NCBI RefSeq assembly: GCF_000512355.1
Contig: NZ_CP004006.1
Coordinates: forward strand, 273,501-337,500
Direction: 5' to 3'
DNA: 64,000 nucleotides
DNA from: Legionella oakridgensis ATCC 33761 = DSM 21215
GTDB lineage: Bacteria; Pseudomonadota; Gammaproteobacteria; Legionellales; Legionellaceae
The translations under genes were made by a program, and so were the position numbers. Shown in pieces: positions 18,924 to 28,569 of this stretch (position 1 is the stretch's first letter; each line of letters begins with the position of its first letter). The notes below the pieces were generated by a model. The model was not told the origin of the DNA, did not search any database, and saw only the letters and a program-made list of their open reading frames with translations.

Positions 18924-19547
18924 TCAGTCAAAGGCGGTTAATTGCGCATGACAGGCGAGATCATATAAACGAGCCAGTTGATTTGCCGTGACGCGTTCTG
19001 TTGATAAACTCGGAAGACGGTTTATATCAAAAAAATCTATTTCCGAAATTTCCAGATTCTCTTTTGCTTCCCCAGAAAGGATTTCACAATAAAAAAAGCA
19101 CTTATAAGTATGAGGCCATTGCGGGGGATGATCGTGTTTTAACTTATCCCATAAAGCAAGCAAACGTTTTGCAGATACTTCAAACCCCGTTTCTTCCCTG
19201 GTTTCCCTGACAGCGACTTCAGAGGGTGATTCATTGACGTCTGCCCATCCACCAGGCAATGCCCATAGTCCATCGGCTTTTTCCCTGACCAGCAGTAATT
19301 TATTATGTTGGAGAATAAAAGCACGCACATCTATTTTAGGGGTGGCGTAACCTTTTTGTAAGGAAAATATATGTTTAATATCTTCCAGGGGTTTGTCAGC
19401 ACAATGGGCAGCCAATTCCGTTATAATTTCCCCAAGTCTTACATAGCGCTGTTTATCAAAATCATTTTCTGTGTATGCCAGACCAGTCTGTGATATTGCT
19501 TGGATTTCTGAAATCCATTTTAGCCATTGGTTATTGTGAGCGGTCAT
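18924..19547 (-). CDS. Nudix hydrolase (ADP-ribose pyrophosphatase-like)
   Basis: 207 aa from the ATG at 19547, with AGGA five bases upstream; the frame runs on to 19586 but that start lacks a ribosome site. The N-terminal 60 residues form the helical extension common in YjhB-type Nudix proteins. The Nudix box is complete: GGWADVNESPSEVAVRETREETGFEV, with the RE-x-x-E-E metal site. It hydrolyses a nucleoside diphosphate linked to another group in the cytoplasm; the exact substrate is unknown. It lies next to the siderophore genes and is co-oriented, but 63 bases separate it from the end of lbtC. Confidence 0.9.
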   Translation of the reverse strand: MTAHNNQWLKWISEIQAISQTGLAYTENDFDKQRYVRLGEIITELAAHCADKPLEDIKHIFSLQKGYATPKIDVRAFILQHNKLLLVREKADGLWALPGGWADVNESPSEVAVRETREETGFEVSAKRLLALWDKLKHDHPPQWPHTYKCFFYCEILSGEAKENLEISEIDFFDINRLPSLSTERVTANQLARLYDLACHAQLTAFD

Positions 19548-19609
19548 AGTGTCCTGCTGTTTTAAGTGCCACATAAGATATAACATGAATTTGTTATTTT
19601 TTCAGCCGT

Positions 19610-20803
19610 TCATCGAGCTTCTGCTCCAGGAATAGGAAGTAATGCATGTTCATGATGACGGAGTTTATGCCAGGTTAATAAACTTAAAAAACTTACTACG
19701 ATTAAAAGGCGCATATAGGAGGTTGTTGTTTCAATACTTAACAGGCTGGTAATAAAACTGAAGAATGCAGAACAACTGAATTGGCAAAAAAGCGTCAAGG
19801 CTAAAGCAATGGCCATTTGCCGGGGAAAGGGACGTACAACTGCAGCAGTGGCCGAAGCCACAATAAAACCCGTGCCGAAATAATAAAGCATCATCGGGAT
19901 AATAAAAATCCATAAAATATGATTTTGCATACTGGTCAATAACCACATCAAGGCCGCAGACAATGCAAATAAACGCACACCAATGCCAGTCAATTGCGTG
20001 CTTTGATAATAACGAACCAACAAAGCGCAGCAAGCCGTTCCCAATAGATGCATGATGGCCATAGAGGTTTTGACCATGCCATATTGCGTGCTGCTGAAAT
20101 GAGCGCCTTTCATGAGAATAAATGAAGCACTGGTGTTAAAGGCTGATTCACCTGCCATCATTAAGGCTGATATTAGCAGATAACCGATAAAAACCGGATG
20201 GTGAAATATAACCTTACTTTCTTTAAATAAGTGGCTTGTAGCGGCATGAGAGGTGTGCGTTTCTTGTATAGCTTGATGGTATAAAAGCAACATCAACCCA
20301 TAAGCAGCCATCAGCATGGACGCTATCTGCCAATTCCAATAATCATTAATAAGACCACCTGCAAACGGCAAAAAGCATATAAATATTCCAGCTAGGGTAA
20401 ACAACCAGGCAAAACAGCCTGTGGCACGTTGTGCATTGTATGTATCATTAATCATTGCTCGTCCCATCAAAAGTGTTGCACCAACTGCAACGCCTTGGAT
20501 AAAACGCAGCATCAGAAAAATGTGGATGGAAGGGCTAAAAGCTGCCAGAAAATTACTGCTTGTGTAGAGCACTAAACCGAAGATAAAGACAGGTTTGCGG
20601 CCATAACGTTCAGAAAGAATGCCCCATAGCAGCATGCTGATGGCTTTACCCAATAGAAAAACACTAATGGTCAGCTGCGCTGTTCCCGCGGGAATGGAAA
20701 ATAAATCAGTCAGTGCCGGCAATGCTGGAGCAAGAAAATGGACGTCCATGTTACCTAAAAACCAGGTTAATAACACCATAAATAAAGCAGTTCTAGTCAT
20801 CAT
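19610..20803 (-). CDS. lbtC: MFS transporter, third gene of the legiobactin-type operon (lbtC position)
   Basis: 397 aa with twelve hydrophobic segments. The first loop has GRKPVFIFGLVLY and RFIQGVAVGATLLMGRAMI, typical of the Bcr/CflA branch of MFS drug-type transporters. Its ATG (20803, with a second at 20800) overlaps the stop of the preceding MFS gene, so translation is probably coupled. In L. pneumophila the third lbt gene product is an inner-membrane MFS protein used in ferri-legiobactin uptake. The symbol is assigned by operon position and family. Confidence 0.75.
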   Translation of the reverse strand: MMTRTALFMVLLTWFLGNMDVHFLAPALPALTDLFSIPAGTAQLTISVFLLGKAISMLLWGILSERYGRKPVFIFGLVLYTSSNFLAAFSPSIHIFLMLRFIQGVAVGATLLMGRAMINDTYNAQRATGCFAWLFTLAGIFICFLPFAGGLINDYWNWQIASMLMAAYGLMLLLYHQAIQETHTSHAATSHLFKESKVIFHHPVFIGYLLISALMMAGESAFNTSASFILMKGAHFSSTQYGMVKTSMAIMHLLGTACCALLVRYYQSTQLTGIGVRLFALSAALMWLLTSMQNHILWIFIIPMMLYYFGTGFIVASATAAVVRPFPRQMAIALALTLFCQFSCSAFFSFITSLLSIETTTSYMRLLIVVSFLSLLTWHKLRHHEHALLPIPGAEAR

Positions 20804-22011
20804 TTTATCTTGGAATAATTATTGAAAAAAATTATCGTGTACCTTGACGTTAATAGATGGTAGGCAAATATCAGCATAGCAACGAACCCATATATGGCTG
20901 CAACGATCAGGAAAAAAGTGCGAAATGATAGCCAGGTTGCGATGACACCACCGCATGCTATGCCGGAGAGATTACCTAGTTTGGCAAGGGAATTGGCGAT
21001 TCCCAGCGCATAGCCTGTTGCTCGAATACGATCAGTTAATAAGGAAAATAAGGCAGGTAACAACGCCGCTAAGACAATGCCCCAGATGATACGTGCCCCT
21101 GCAAAAAGATAGATGTTTCCAGCAAAAGCATGAGCTATCATCACAAGCGCACCTAAAAAGCTGTAGCCTAGCAGATATTGATTGATTCGCGCATGGTTTT
21201 TCCGACAGCGATCAAATTGCCGTCCACACCATTCGGCGCTACCTAAGAGACCGGCTGCCGGTAATGAATAGAGAAAGCCAATGAGCAATGCATTGTTTGG
21301 ATATTGCTCATGTAAGAACAGAGAAAAAACAGGGTCTGGCAAAAATCTCGCAATTTGAGTCAACGTAATTAGTAGACACAGAAAGAAAAGCATCCCTTTT
21401 AATGGGGGTTTGGCATGGTTTTCATTTTTAGTATGAACAATCATGGCTTTTTGTGGCGTCGCTGGCAATTGCTGATGCATTAGAACCGTCGTTAACAGAC
21501 AAATGATGGTGGCTGTAGCGTACAGTCCATGATAGCTTGTGCAAGCTAACACTAATCCTCCTGCTAATCCTGCTAACAAGGTTGCCATCCCTTTGGCTGC
21601 TTGTAAGCGCGAAAGTTGTCTGTTTTTCTTGTCCCATTCATGAGCACTTAATGCGTAAGCTTGCATGGCTGCAATAAATCCGGCAAAGGCTCCTTGAGCA
21701 GTGCGAATTAAAAGAATCCATTCGATAGAGGGAGCAAATATCATGCTGGCCTGAGTTAAAACCAGCGCCCAGGCAGACCGCATGAGCATGGGTTTATAGC
21801 CATAGCGATCCGCAGCCAACCCCCATAGAGGAGCCATTAATAAATTGGCGACCATAGGCAGGAATAATGCCAAAGTATTATAAAACACCACCGCTTGCGT
21901 GGAATGATGAATGGCTGTTATCAGCAACGGTAAAAAAGGATTTGTCATTTCCAATGCAAGCAACATAAGAAATTGACTCAAAAGAATGGTTCGCTGCAAT
22001 CGCTTGGTCAT
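20800..22011 (-). CDS. lbtB: MFS exporter, second gene of the legiobactin-type operon
   Basis: 403 aa with about twelve membrane segments and the MFS loop GLAADRYGYKPMLM (loop 2-3). It overlaps lbtA by four bases (ATGA) and the next MFS gene by four bases, forming a tightly coupled unit. In the legiobactin pathway LbtB is the inner-membrane exporter of the finished siderophore. The family is certain; the substrate follows from the neighbour lbtA and the operon layout known in L. pneumophila. Confidence 0.8.
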   Translation of the reverse strand: MTKRLQRTILLSQFLMLLALEMTNPFLPLLITAIHHSTQAVVFYNTLALFLPMVANLLMAPLWGLAADRYGYKPMLMRSAWALVLTQASMIFAPSIEWILLIRTAQGAFAGFIAAMQAYALSAHEWDKKNRQLSRLQAAKGMATLLAGLAGGLVLACTSYHGLYATATIICLLTTVLMHQQLPATPQKAMIVHTKNENHAKPPLKGMLFFLCLLITLTQIARFLPDPVFSLFLHEQYPNNALLIGFLYSLPAAGLLGSAEWCGRQFDRCRKNHARINQYLLGYSFLGALVMIAHAFAGNIYLFAGARIIWGIVLAALLPALFSLLTDRIRATGYALGIANSLAKLGNLSGIACGGVIATWLSFRTFFLIVAAIYGFVAMLIFAYHLLTSRYTIIFFNNYSKIK

Positions 22012-23747
22012 GAACAGGCACTCAATGGATTGGCAATGGCAGTATACACATCGATGGTTTGCTCACGATTAAGCCGCATGGTGAGCAAACTTTTTTGTTG
22101 CCAAGGCATAGACAATAATTGGTGCTGATGCCATTGATGAAGGTGTTGATCGGTTTTCGTTTTTAATACGTCAAATTGTTGTTGCAATGTTTGATAAACT
22201 TGGTGCCAAAGTGAGTGACTCGATAAGCCATAATGAGCGTGCAAGCACTTTATCCAGTAGCCTAGGTTGCTTTGCAGGTTGCCATGAATAAATTTATTGC
22301 TCAGTTCATCTAGACGAGTACAAGTGATGGTTGAGTCAGGATGCAGCTCTGGTTTAATCACTTTACTATAAAGAGGATGCGTGCAAATTTTAATGCCGCC
22401 CAGATCACGAATGACCAATCCTTTCGGTTGGTTATTTTCAAAAATGACCAAGGTATTTTGCTGATGGGCTTCCAAGGCTATCCCATAGTGGACCAGCAAG
22501 TGCAATTGACCCTTAAGGACAATTGCACAATAAGCTGCGAAACATTCTTCTGGATTTATTTGACTGGTTTCTATGATTTCTAGCAATAATGGAGTTTGGC
22601 TGACAGGGGATGGTGCAAACAGGGCTGCAAGCGGGACCAGTTGCTGGGAGTCTTTAAGAGCATTTAAGGGATTTTCCCGAATCAGCATGGCGAGTTGCCT
22701 TTTTTCATGGAGAGGGATTGCTGGATGAGTGATGTTAATCCCAGCTAAATCGTGCGCTAAAAACAAGCGTTCTTCATAGTATTGATGTTGGGCAAGTATG
22801 TGATTGACCCAGGACGAAACGGTTGGACCATTATCGATGGAGGCTGGTGAAACGGTTCGAAAAGAAGACGTCGTATGAACATCGACTGCCAGTTTGATAT
22901 GAGGTCCGCGATTAGATAAAGACATCATAGTACGCAATGACATCGTTGGCATGGTGTTTTGGTGATGAGGGACAAGAATCAATTGTTTATCGTCTTGCAG
23001 ACTGGCGCCTAACGTGTGTTGTTTATTACGCCATTGCCAGGGATGCAGGAGTAATGGGTAATAGTTGTCCGGATTTAAGCGTTTAAAATGCAGTGCCTGA
23101 GCCCAGCGTTGGTATTCATCGGGGAAATGGTAGCTCAATAATTGGCGGTAATTTTCTTTGTTTACAGAGGTGTGAGTGATGGTGCGATGGATGGCCGCCC
23201 AATGGATGCGAACCAGGGCATTAAATTCGGGAGAATATTGCATGACTTCGCAGCGATTAAATCCTATTTTGGCACGAAAATTTGGATGATAAGGGTGGCC
23301 AATGCAACCCCATTGCTCTAAAAACTGAGTAATATCCGAAGGATCATGTTGTGCACACAACCAAGACCATAAGCTAGGGTATTTTTTGGCGTGCAACCTT
23401 AAAGTCTGTTGCCAATGTTGGCGATAAGCCAACGCTAATGCCTGGTTGACAATGGTTTCATCTAACTCATTGCGTAAATCTTGCCAGCGATTGAATGCAC
23501 TGGCAGGATTTGATTTTTTTAAGTCAATCTTAAGCAAATCAAGAAAGTCATGAACATGATGACTGGTTATTTCTCTATCTATGAGTCCTTCCATGATGGC
23601 TGCATGCTGTAATCGTTGCAAACATTGGCGATGCGCCAGGGTAATGAAATGATTCATAGCGGATTCGGTCATTCCAATCCCAATTTCAAATAATAAAAAA
23701 CGTAATTGTTGACTCAAGTAATGAAAATTCCCGTAGGCTAAGGCCAT
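22008..23747 (-). CDS. lbtA: NIS siderophore synthetase (IucA/IucC family), legiobactin/rhizoferrin type
   Basis: 579 aa from the ATG at 23747, which has AAGGAG seven bases upstream; an earlier in-frame TTG at 23771 is unlikely. IucA/IucC marks: YPLLLHPWQWRN (about 225-236) with the HPWQ motif, TSSFRT (about 298-303), and AHDLAGINITHP. The C-terminal helices resemble the ferric-reductase-like part of these enzymes. The enzyme condenses citrate with an amine using ATP. Legiobactin is rhizoferrin-like in L. pneumophila. A Fur-box palindrome lies 37-57 bases upstream of the ATG, so iron repression is expected. Confidence 0.9.
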   Translation of the reverse strand: MALAYGNFHYLSQQLRFLLFEIGIGMTESAMNHFITLAHRQCLQRLQHAAIMEGLIDREITSHHVHDFLDLLKIDLKKSNPASAFNRWQDLRNELDETIVNQALALAYRQHWQQTLRLHAKKYPSLWSWLCAQHDPSDITQFLEQWGCIGHPYHPNFRAKIGFNRCEVMQYSPEFNALVRIHWAAIHRTITHTSVNKENYRQLLSYHFPDEYQRWAQALHFKRLNPDNYYPLLLHPWQWRNKQHTLGASLQDDKQLILVPHHQNTMPTMSLRTMMSLSNRGPHIKLAVDVHTTSSFRTVSPASIDNGPTVSSWVNHILAQHQYYEERLFLAHDLAGINITHPAIPLHEKRQLAMLIRENPLNALKDSQQLVPLAALFAPSPVSQTPLLLEIIETSQINPEECFAAYCAIVLKGQLHLLVHYGIALEAHQQNTLVIFENNQPKGLVIRDLGGIKICTHPLYSKVIKPELHPDSTITCTRLDELSNKFIHGNLQSNLGYWIKCLHAHYGLSSHSLWHQVYQTLQQQFDVLKTKTDQHLHQWHQHQLLSMPWQQKSLLTMRLNREQTIDVYTAIANPLSACS

Positions 23748-23783
23748 AATGGCTCCTTCATTGCGTAACAAAAAACCTACTAT

Positions 23784-23804
23784 AAATGATAATGATTATC
23801 ATTT
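23784..23804 (-). promoter_or_regulatory. Fur box upstream of lbtA
   Basis: A perfect 10+1+10 palindrome: AAATGATAAT, then G, then ATTATCATTT. It contains the core of the Fur consensus GATAATGATAATCATTATC. It lies 37 bases before the lbtA start, where repressor binding would cover a promoter. Confidence 0.88.
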
Positions 23805-24042
23805 GCAATAATTTGAGGATATTAATTATGCAATTGAGTCAATTTTGGCTGTAGAAAATCAGAGCAAACGCATCTAAGTTTTGAACATGTATTTGTTAAA
23901 AAACTTGTCTTTGCTCCTAACTAACTTCAAAAAGTTAGTGCGGTACGTTTTATAAATCCCATATAAAGGCTTGCAAAGACGACATTCAGGATTGTTTTTG
24001 GTCACAAGATGCGGTTGCCCTGGTAGAAAATGCACAGCATCA

Positions 24043-25116
24043 TTAAAAATGGACTATAACTTGCAAAGCAAACACCATTGCTTTGGATGAGTTCCCAACC
24101 ACTGGGTGATTTAACCCCGAAGATGACATGGTGTTTGCATAGCCATAATCTTTGGCATATTGGAATTGAACCGTGCAATATCGATTAATATCACTAGAGA
24201 GACCTATGCCTATTCTTCGGGAGGGTAATTTCAAAGGCAATGCTTGATAAGAATGATCATAGAATCCTATGAGTTTTAAAGGGATGTTTTTAATGTGAAT
24301 GGTGTAGACACCTTGTAGGCTGAAGGCACCAGGTGACGCACCTTTTTTGTTGTAACTGAGCTCATTTACTGCAAAGGAATTAATGGCTGTAACGTACGTC
24401 AGATAAGCACTGAATTTTTGGTATTTCATATTGATATAGGCAGCCGCCCCGGGAATATGACTATGAATGGGTCGAGCTGAAAACCCACCAAATCCCTTGT
24501 TGTATTGAAAGATTTGGCTATCGGCGATGGAATATAAGTAGCTTGCTCCTACATCAAAATAAGTGTGGTGTATGCCTAAGTCTAAATTGTAATACAGAGG
24601 GAGTGGTGATGATCGAATGCGTGAGTAGGGATGGAAAAAAGAAAGATTTACATAATAAGTGGCATCATAACCGAGAAAAACTACGGATTCGTTGGTTTGA
24701 CCTAATGCTTTGGTCAATGGTTTGTATATCAAATCATTTTTGTAACGGCCAAAAGCCAGCCAGTTTTTTCCTGCTTGTACGGTCCAATTGGACAATTCAG
24801 GATTAAATTCCTCATAGAGTTGATCAAAATAGTATTTTGGAGCGATTGGAGTGGGCTCTGTATTGTAAATAAATAATCCTTTGAGTTTGTGTTCCGCAGT
24901 CATTTGTAATTCTGAATTTAATTTGATGTTTGATAATTGTTGGTTAAGCAAATATTTTTCTCCTTGCACGGCTGAATTCGTGGCATTAAAAAACAAATGG
25001 CCATCGTAGGTGAAACTTAAGGGGCCTGGCTGGAAATGGGGTATGCTCGCAGCTAGGTTAAAATGAGCGGTCACCATGAATACAATAAGGAAATAGCGGA
25101 CTATTGCTTTAAACAT
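24043..25116 (-). CDS. lbtU: outer-membrane siderophore receptor-like protein
   Basis: About 357 aa from the ATG at 25116; a TTG at 25122 is in frame just upstream. A signal peptide (FLIVFMVTAHFNLAAS) precedes alternating beta-strands throughout, and the protein ends in AMVFALQVIVHF with a terminal Phe, as outer-membrane barrels do. It is much shorter than TonB-dependent receptors and shows no TonB box or plug. This fits LbtU, the unusual TonB-independent legiobactin receptor. It is separated from lbtA by 295 bases and has its own Fur-box-like site. Confidence 0.8.
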   Translation of the reverse strand: MFKAIVRYFLIVFMVTAHFNLAASIPHFQPGPLSFTYDGHLFFNATNSAVQGEKYLLNQQLSNIKLNSELQMTAEHKLKGLFIYNTEPTPIAPKYYFDQLYEEFNPELSNWTVQAGKNWLAFGRYKNDLIYKPLTKALGQTNESVVFLGYDATYYVNLSFFHPYSRIRSSPLPLYYNLDLGIHHTYFDVGASYLYSIADSQIFQYNKGFGGFSARPIHSHIPGAAAYINMKYQKFSAYLTYVTAINSFAVNELSYNKKGASPGAFSLQGVYTIHIKNIPLKLIGFYDHSYQALPLKLPSRRIGIGLSSDINRYCTVQFQYAKDYGYANTMSSSGLNHPVVGNSSKAMVFALQVIVHF

Positions 25117-25143
25117 GAACAATAAGCATCGGATTTATTTGCG

Positions 25144-25162
25144 AATGATAATCATTTTCATT
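25144..25162 (-). promoter_or_regulatory. Fur-box-like site upstream of lbtU
   Basis: AATGATAATCATTTTCATT matches most of the 19-bp Fur consensus and lies 28 bases before the lbtU start. The match is imperfect on the right side. It could also influence the divergent PAP2 gene, whose start is about 80 bases to the right. Confidence 0.75.
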
Positions 25163-25244
25163 TTAAAATAAAACCATGATGCACATTTTTTTCCGCGTCA
25201 CTCAAGGTATAATAGAACTATGTTGAGTCTGCCTGTGGTTGGCG

Positions 25245-25877
25245 ATGTCTGATTTTACTGCGGATTGTTTCCTGGCCTTTACCCATTTTCCGCTGCTGTT
25301 TTTTCTTACCATCATTGGAACCTTATGGTGGGGTCGAGGGTTCTTTTTACCAACCGTTTTTCTGATTGCATTTGATATCGTGGTGAATGTTGCCTTAAAA
25401 GGTACGTTTAAAATTCCTTTAGCTGCCGCACTTCATAAAGTGGGCTACGCTTTTCCCAGTGGCCATATGCAGCTTGCCACGGTCTTTTATTGCTGGTTGG
25501 CCAGCCTTACTGTTTCCTGGCTAGGCCGAGGCGTTATCATGATGTTATTAATAGGAATTGGCGCAAGCCTCATTCATTTTGGGTACCATAATTTATATGA
25601 AGTACTGGGTGGGCTTGTCAGTGGGATATTGCTGATGGTTGTTTTTCGCTGGTTATTAACGTATTACCGTCACTCTTTTTTCAAGACGTTGTTTTGGGCC
25701 GCCTCTTTGCTTATGATGTACAGCGGCCTGATGTACCAGGCCATTCCGCGACATGCTTGCGCGGCTTATGTTGCTATAGGATTGCTATTTCTTATGCAAA
25801 GAATGACGGTTGTTTATCGAGTGCGTCATGCTATAGACACCAGTGTTGGTGATGGTGGCCAATCGGGTAGCACTTGA
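25245..25877 (+). CDS. PAP2-family membrane phosphatase
   Basis: 210 aa from the ATG at 25245; a TTG at 25239 is an alternative. Five to six hydrophobic segments. The PAP2 signature is present in order: LKGTFKIPL (first Lys), YAFPSGHMQLA (PSGH with catalytic His) and HFGYHNLYEVLGGL (second His; the usual Asp is Glu here). Such enzymes remove phosphate from lipid phosphates at the periplasmic side. It is divergent from lbtU. Its last 52 bases overlap the 3' end of the opposite-strand gene. Confidence 0.82.
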   Translation: MSDFTADCFLAFTHFPLLFFLTIIGTLWWGRGFFLPTVFLIAFDIVVNVALKGTFKIPLAAALHKVGYAFPSGHMQLATVFYCWLASLTVSWLGRGVIMMLLIGIGASLIHFGYHNLYEVLGGLVSGILLMVVFRWLLTYYRHSFFKTLFWAASLLMMYSGLMYQAIPRHACAAYVAIGLLFLMQRMTVVYRVRHAIDTSVGDGGQSGST

Positions 25878-27160
25878 TTTTTGCCTCTGGGTGGTCTTTT
25901 AAAGAAACGAATCGGTAAATCCGTCTCGCTTGCAAAAAAAGGAGCCACCGCATCTAATTCATGTTCAGCTGTTGCGCTGGTAAAACGAGTCAGGGCGCCA
26001 ATCATCTGGCCGGTTGTTGTATCGATTTCTGGAGTAAAACGCTTTATTTTGGTAGGCGTTTGTCCAGTGCCAATTAATATTTTATTCACATAGGTTAGAC
26101 AGTCATTGTCTCCAAGCTGATAATGCTTCAGGGTAAACTCAAGGTTTTTCGGATGAGTTTCTTGCAAAATCCTATCCAAGGTAAGCATTTCAAATAATTT
26201 CTTTCCTGACACATGGCGCGTAGGTTCTGCTTGATCTACCCAGCGAGGAGATGTCTTTCGAGATCCAAATTCAATTGGAATGTCTGTTTTGCCATTAATA
26301 CTAAAGCGAATAAGGGAATGATGACCTAAAGTACCATCGAATTTGCGATCAACCAGTCCTGAGGGAGTGGTGCAAACTTGGAATGCTTGCTCTGAGTCTA
26401 AAAAAGCTAAAAAAGCGGCTTCTTTATCTGGTTCATCTGCCAGGAATGTTTCAATGATGTATTTTTTAGTTTCATTTTGATAGAAATCATAATCTGCACA
26501 GGCATATGGGTTTTCGTCTTTCTTGCCTTCTTTAAAGCGAGTTGTATTTTTTTCTTCAAGTTCTGCACAGATTTTTTCAATGCTGTTAAGACAAAAAATC
26601 AAGTTATTTTCAAAATGGCTTTGAGAAAGTGTACTGGGCAGGCGAAAACCGATAATTATGCCAATAACCAGGCCACAAAGAAAGCCGGAACGGGCCCCTT
26701 TAAGCACATTAGGTTGTGAAAAAAGTCCCAAGCCTAAACCGATTATAGCGCCCAGGATGCCCACGATGATCCCTGTAATTACTCCGCAAATGGTCAGCAC
26801 TATTTTTTTAATTTTCATGGGAGTGGTGTTGATTTGCGCCTGATTCATCAGGGAGTTTAGACGCAGTGTAATTTCTTGCAGATGTTTTGCGCAGGTTTCG
26901 GGCGTTTTTTCTTGATAAAGACGTTTGAGAGCCAACACCAAATCATGGGTTTCAGCCAATAAAAGCGTATGTTTCTCAGGATGCTTTTCATGCTGAATGG
27001 AGGCAACTAACAAAACAAGATAATAACTCAATTCGTTGGGTGGTAATGCTTTGATGTCATTTAACGTTTCTTCAAATAACCGTTGATAAATGAGTTGGGC
27101 GGTGTTGACTTGTGGCTTACTTGCTTCAACGGATGAAGTTAAAGAAGAGTTCGTGCGCAT
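25826..27160 (-). CDS. membrane-anchored hypothetical protein with papain-like motifs, effector-like
   Basis: 444 aa. An N-terminal helical region (20-110) leads to a Gly/Ile-rich membrane hairpin (about 117-172). The C-terminal 220 residues contain LGHHSLIRFSINGK (His280, His281) and, 73 residues later, QLGDNDCLTYVNKILIG (Cys354). A His on a strand followed by an NC/DC-x-x-(F/Y)-V-N-x-(L/I)-L segment resembles circularly permuted papain-fold enzymes (LRAT/PPPDE-like), which act as amidases, acyltransferases or deubiquitinases. No signal peptide. This reading is inference; the gene could simply be an unknown effector. The start is ATG with GGAAAG upstream. Confidence 0.6.
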   Translation of the reverse strand: MRTNSSLTSSVEASKPQVNTAQLIYQRLFEETLNDIKALPPNELSYYLVLLVASIQHEKHPEKHTLLLAETHDLVLALKRLYQEKTPETCAKHLQEITLRLNSLMNQAQINTTPMKIKKIVLTICGVITGIIVGILGAIIGLGLGLFSQPNVLKGARSGFLCGLVIGIIIGFRLPSTLSQSHFENNLIFCLNSIEKICAELEEKNTTRFKEGKKDENPYACADYDFYQNETKKYIIETFLADEPDKEAAFLAFLDSEQAFQVCTTPSGLVDRKFDGTLGHHSLIRFSINGKTDIPIEFGSRKTSPRWVDQAEPTRHVSGKKLFEMLTLDRILQETHPKNLEFTLKHYQLGDNDCLTYVNKILIGTGQTPTKIKRFTPEIDTTTGQMIGALTRFTSATAEHELDAVAPFFASETDLPIRFFKRPPRGKNQVLPDWPPSPTLVSIA

Positions 27161-27423
27161 ACAATCTACTTTCCGAAATTATTTAGGTTGGTTATTATAC
27201 ATTTGACCATAAAAAAGTACATAATGGCGAATCACAGTTAAAAAAATCAATATTTCTGATTTTTTGTCAATAAGATATTACGAATATAGGCAGTAGGCAA
27301 ATTTCTATTGAATGGCAGCATGCTTTATTTTCATGCTGCGACATGACTTAGTGATTTATCCATTAACCGCGTATTTTAAAAAATATGATGACGAGCTTCC
27401 TTAGGGTTGGTCTACTAAGTGAG

Positions 27424-27774
27424 TTAAGCATCGACCCAAATGATGTCTTCTTCAATGCGTGTTCGATAGATTTTCAATTGCTTTTCTTTAGACAATTTTC
27501 CAAGCCATTTTCCCACAATAGGCGGCCAGGGAGACCAGCAGGCCACATCGCCCGTTTTTAAATCAAATGCACTTTTATGAAAAGGACAAATGATGGCGCA
27601 ATCATCGGTTAATTTACCTTTGGTTAGTGGAAGCTTAAGATGTGGACATTTAGATTCTATAGCATGCACTTCATCTTGGTGCCACAGAAACAAAACGTCT
27701 TGATTATTGATGGTTAATTTATGACGAATTGCTTGTTTTAATTCATTGAGCGGTAATGCAGGTGTCCAAGTCAT
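27424..27774 (-). CDS. Rieske-type [2Fe-2S] protein
   Basis: 116 aa, a stand-alone Rieske domain. The cluster ligands are visible: Cys43 and His45 in CPHL, Cys63 and His66 in CPFH, with the expected spacing. Single-domain members act as ferredoxin-like electron carriers or small subunits of nitrite reductase and dioxygenase systems. No oxygenase is encoded nearby. It is divergent from the ferritin-like gene, with 159 bases between them. Confidence 0.9.
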   Translation of the reverse strand: MTWTPALPLNELKQAIRHKLTINNQDVLFLWHQDEVHAIESKCPHLKLPLTKGKLTDDCAIICPFHKSAFDLKTGDVACWSPWPPIVGKWLGKLSKEKQLKIYRTRIEEDIIWVDA

Positions 27775-27933
27775 TTTAAATCCTTATTGTAGCGGTGGCT
27801 GGCCAGCACACCAAGTTTTTTTGTCCGCTGCATTTTACAACAACTATACTATTAAAAGGATGGATATCTGATAAAAAGAATAATTGCCATCCGTATTCCG
27901 TAGGAAGCGCAGAATATAAAAGGAAGACCGACC

Positions 27934-28485
27934 ATGAAAAATAAAGATTTTATTTCAGATATCAAAAAAATCCGTCGTGAAGCTAGAAAACATTTAAAAA
28001 GAGGGCCAGTTACTGAAAATTATAAGCTTGATTTAAAAAATGTCATAAATTTGTTGAATGGGGCATTGGCGACTGAATTGATTTGCACCTTACGATATAA
28101 AAAACATTATTATAAGGCAGCGGCATTAGGTGCGAGTGTGGCTGCTACTGAATTTTTAGAGCATGCGAATCAAGAAAACGATCATGCCAGTCAAATTGCC
28201 CAACGAATCGTACAATTAGGTGGTGATCCGGATTTTTCGCCAGAAGGATTGCCACAGCGTTCCCATGCCGATTATGTGGATTGTGAAGACGTTGCCTGTA
28301 TGGTAAAAGAAAATCTAATTGCTGAGCGCATTGCAATCGATATCTACCGTGAAATGATTAATTACATTGGCAATGCTGACCCAACCACGCGTAAAATGCT
28401 TGAAGATATTTTGGCCGTAGAAGAAGAACATGCGGATGACTTATTGGATGTTGCTGCGGAATATGATATCAATTTTGAGCAATGA
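27934..28485 (+). CDS. ferritin-like diiron protein (bacterioferritin-related)
   Basis: 183 aa, four-helix ferritin fold. A full diiron ligand set can be placed: Glu48; Glu81 with His84 (E-x-x-H); Glu131; Glu163 with His166 (E-x-x-H). It probably stores iron or protects from peroxide as a cytoplasmic shell. No Fur box was seen upstream. AGGAAG before the ATG gives a usable ribosome site. The efflux genes follow 84 bases downstream. Confidence 0.88.
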   Translation: MKNKDFISDIKKIRREARKHLKRGPVTENYKLDLKNVINLLNGALATELICTLRYKKHYYKAAALGASVAATEFLEHANQENDHASQIAQRIVQLGGDPDFSPEGLPQRSHADYVDCEDVACMVKENLIAERIAIDIYREMINYIGNADPTTRKMLEDILAVEEEHADDLLDVAAEYDINFEQ

Positions 28486-28569
28486 GAAAAAACATACATA
28501 GTAGGGAAAGGAGATAGAGGTGAACGATAGGTTTAAAAAAAATCGGCTGTGGAAAAAAGTCGGTTGTTT

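Noticed and set aside
23920..23939. ACTAACTT/AAGTTAGT hairpin between lbtU and lbtA
   Set aside because: The stem could end lbtU transcription, but no T run follows on the minus strand, so a terminator call is not supported.
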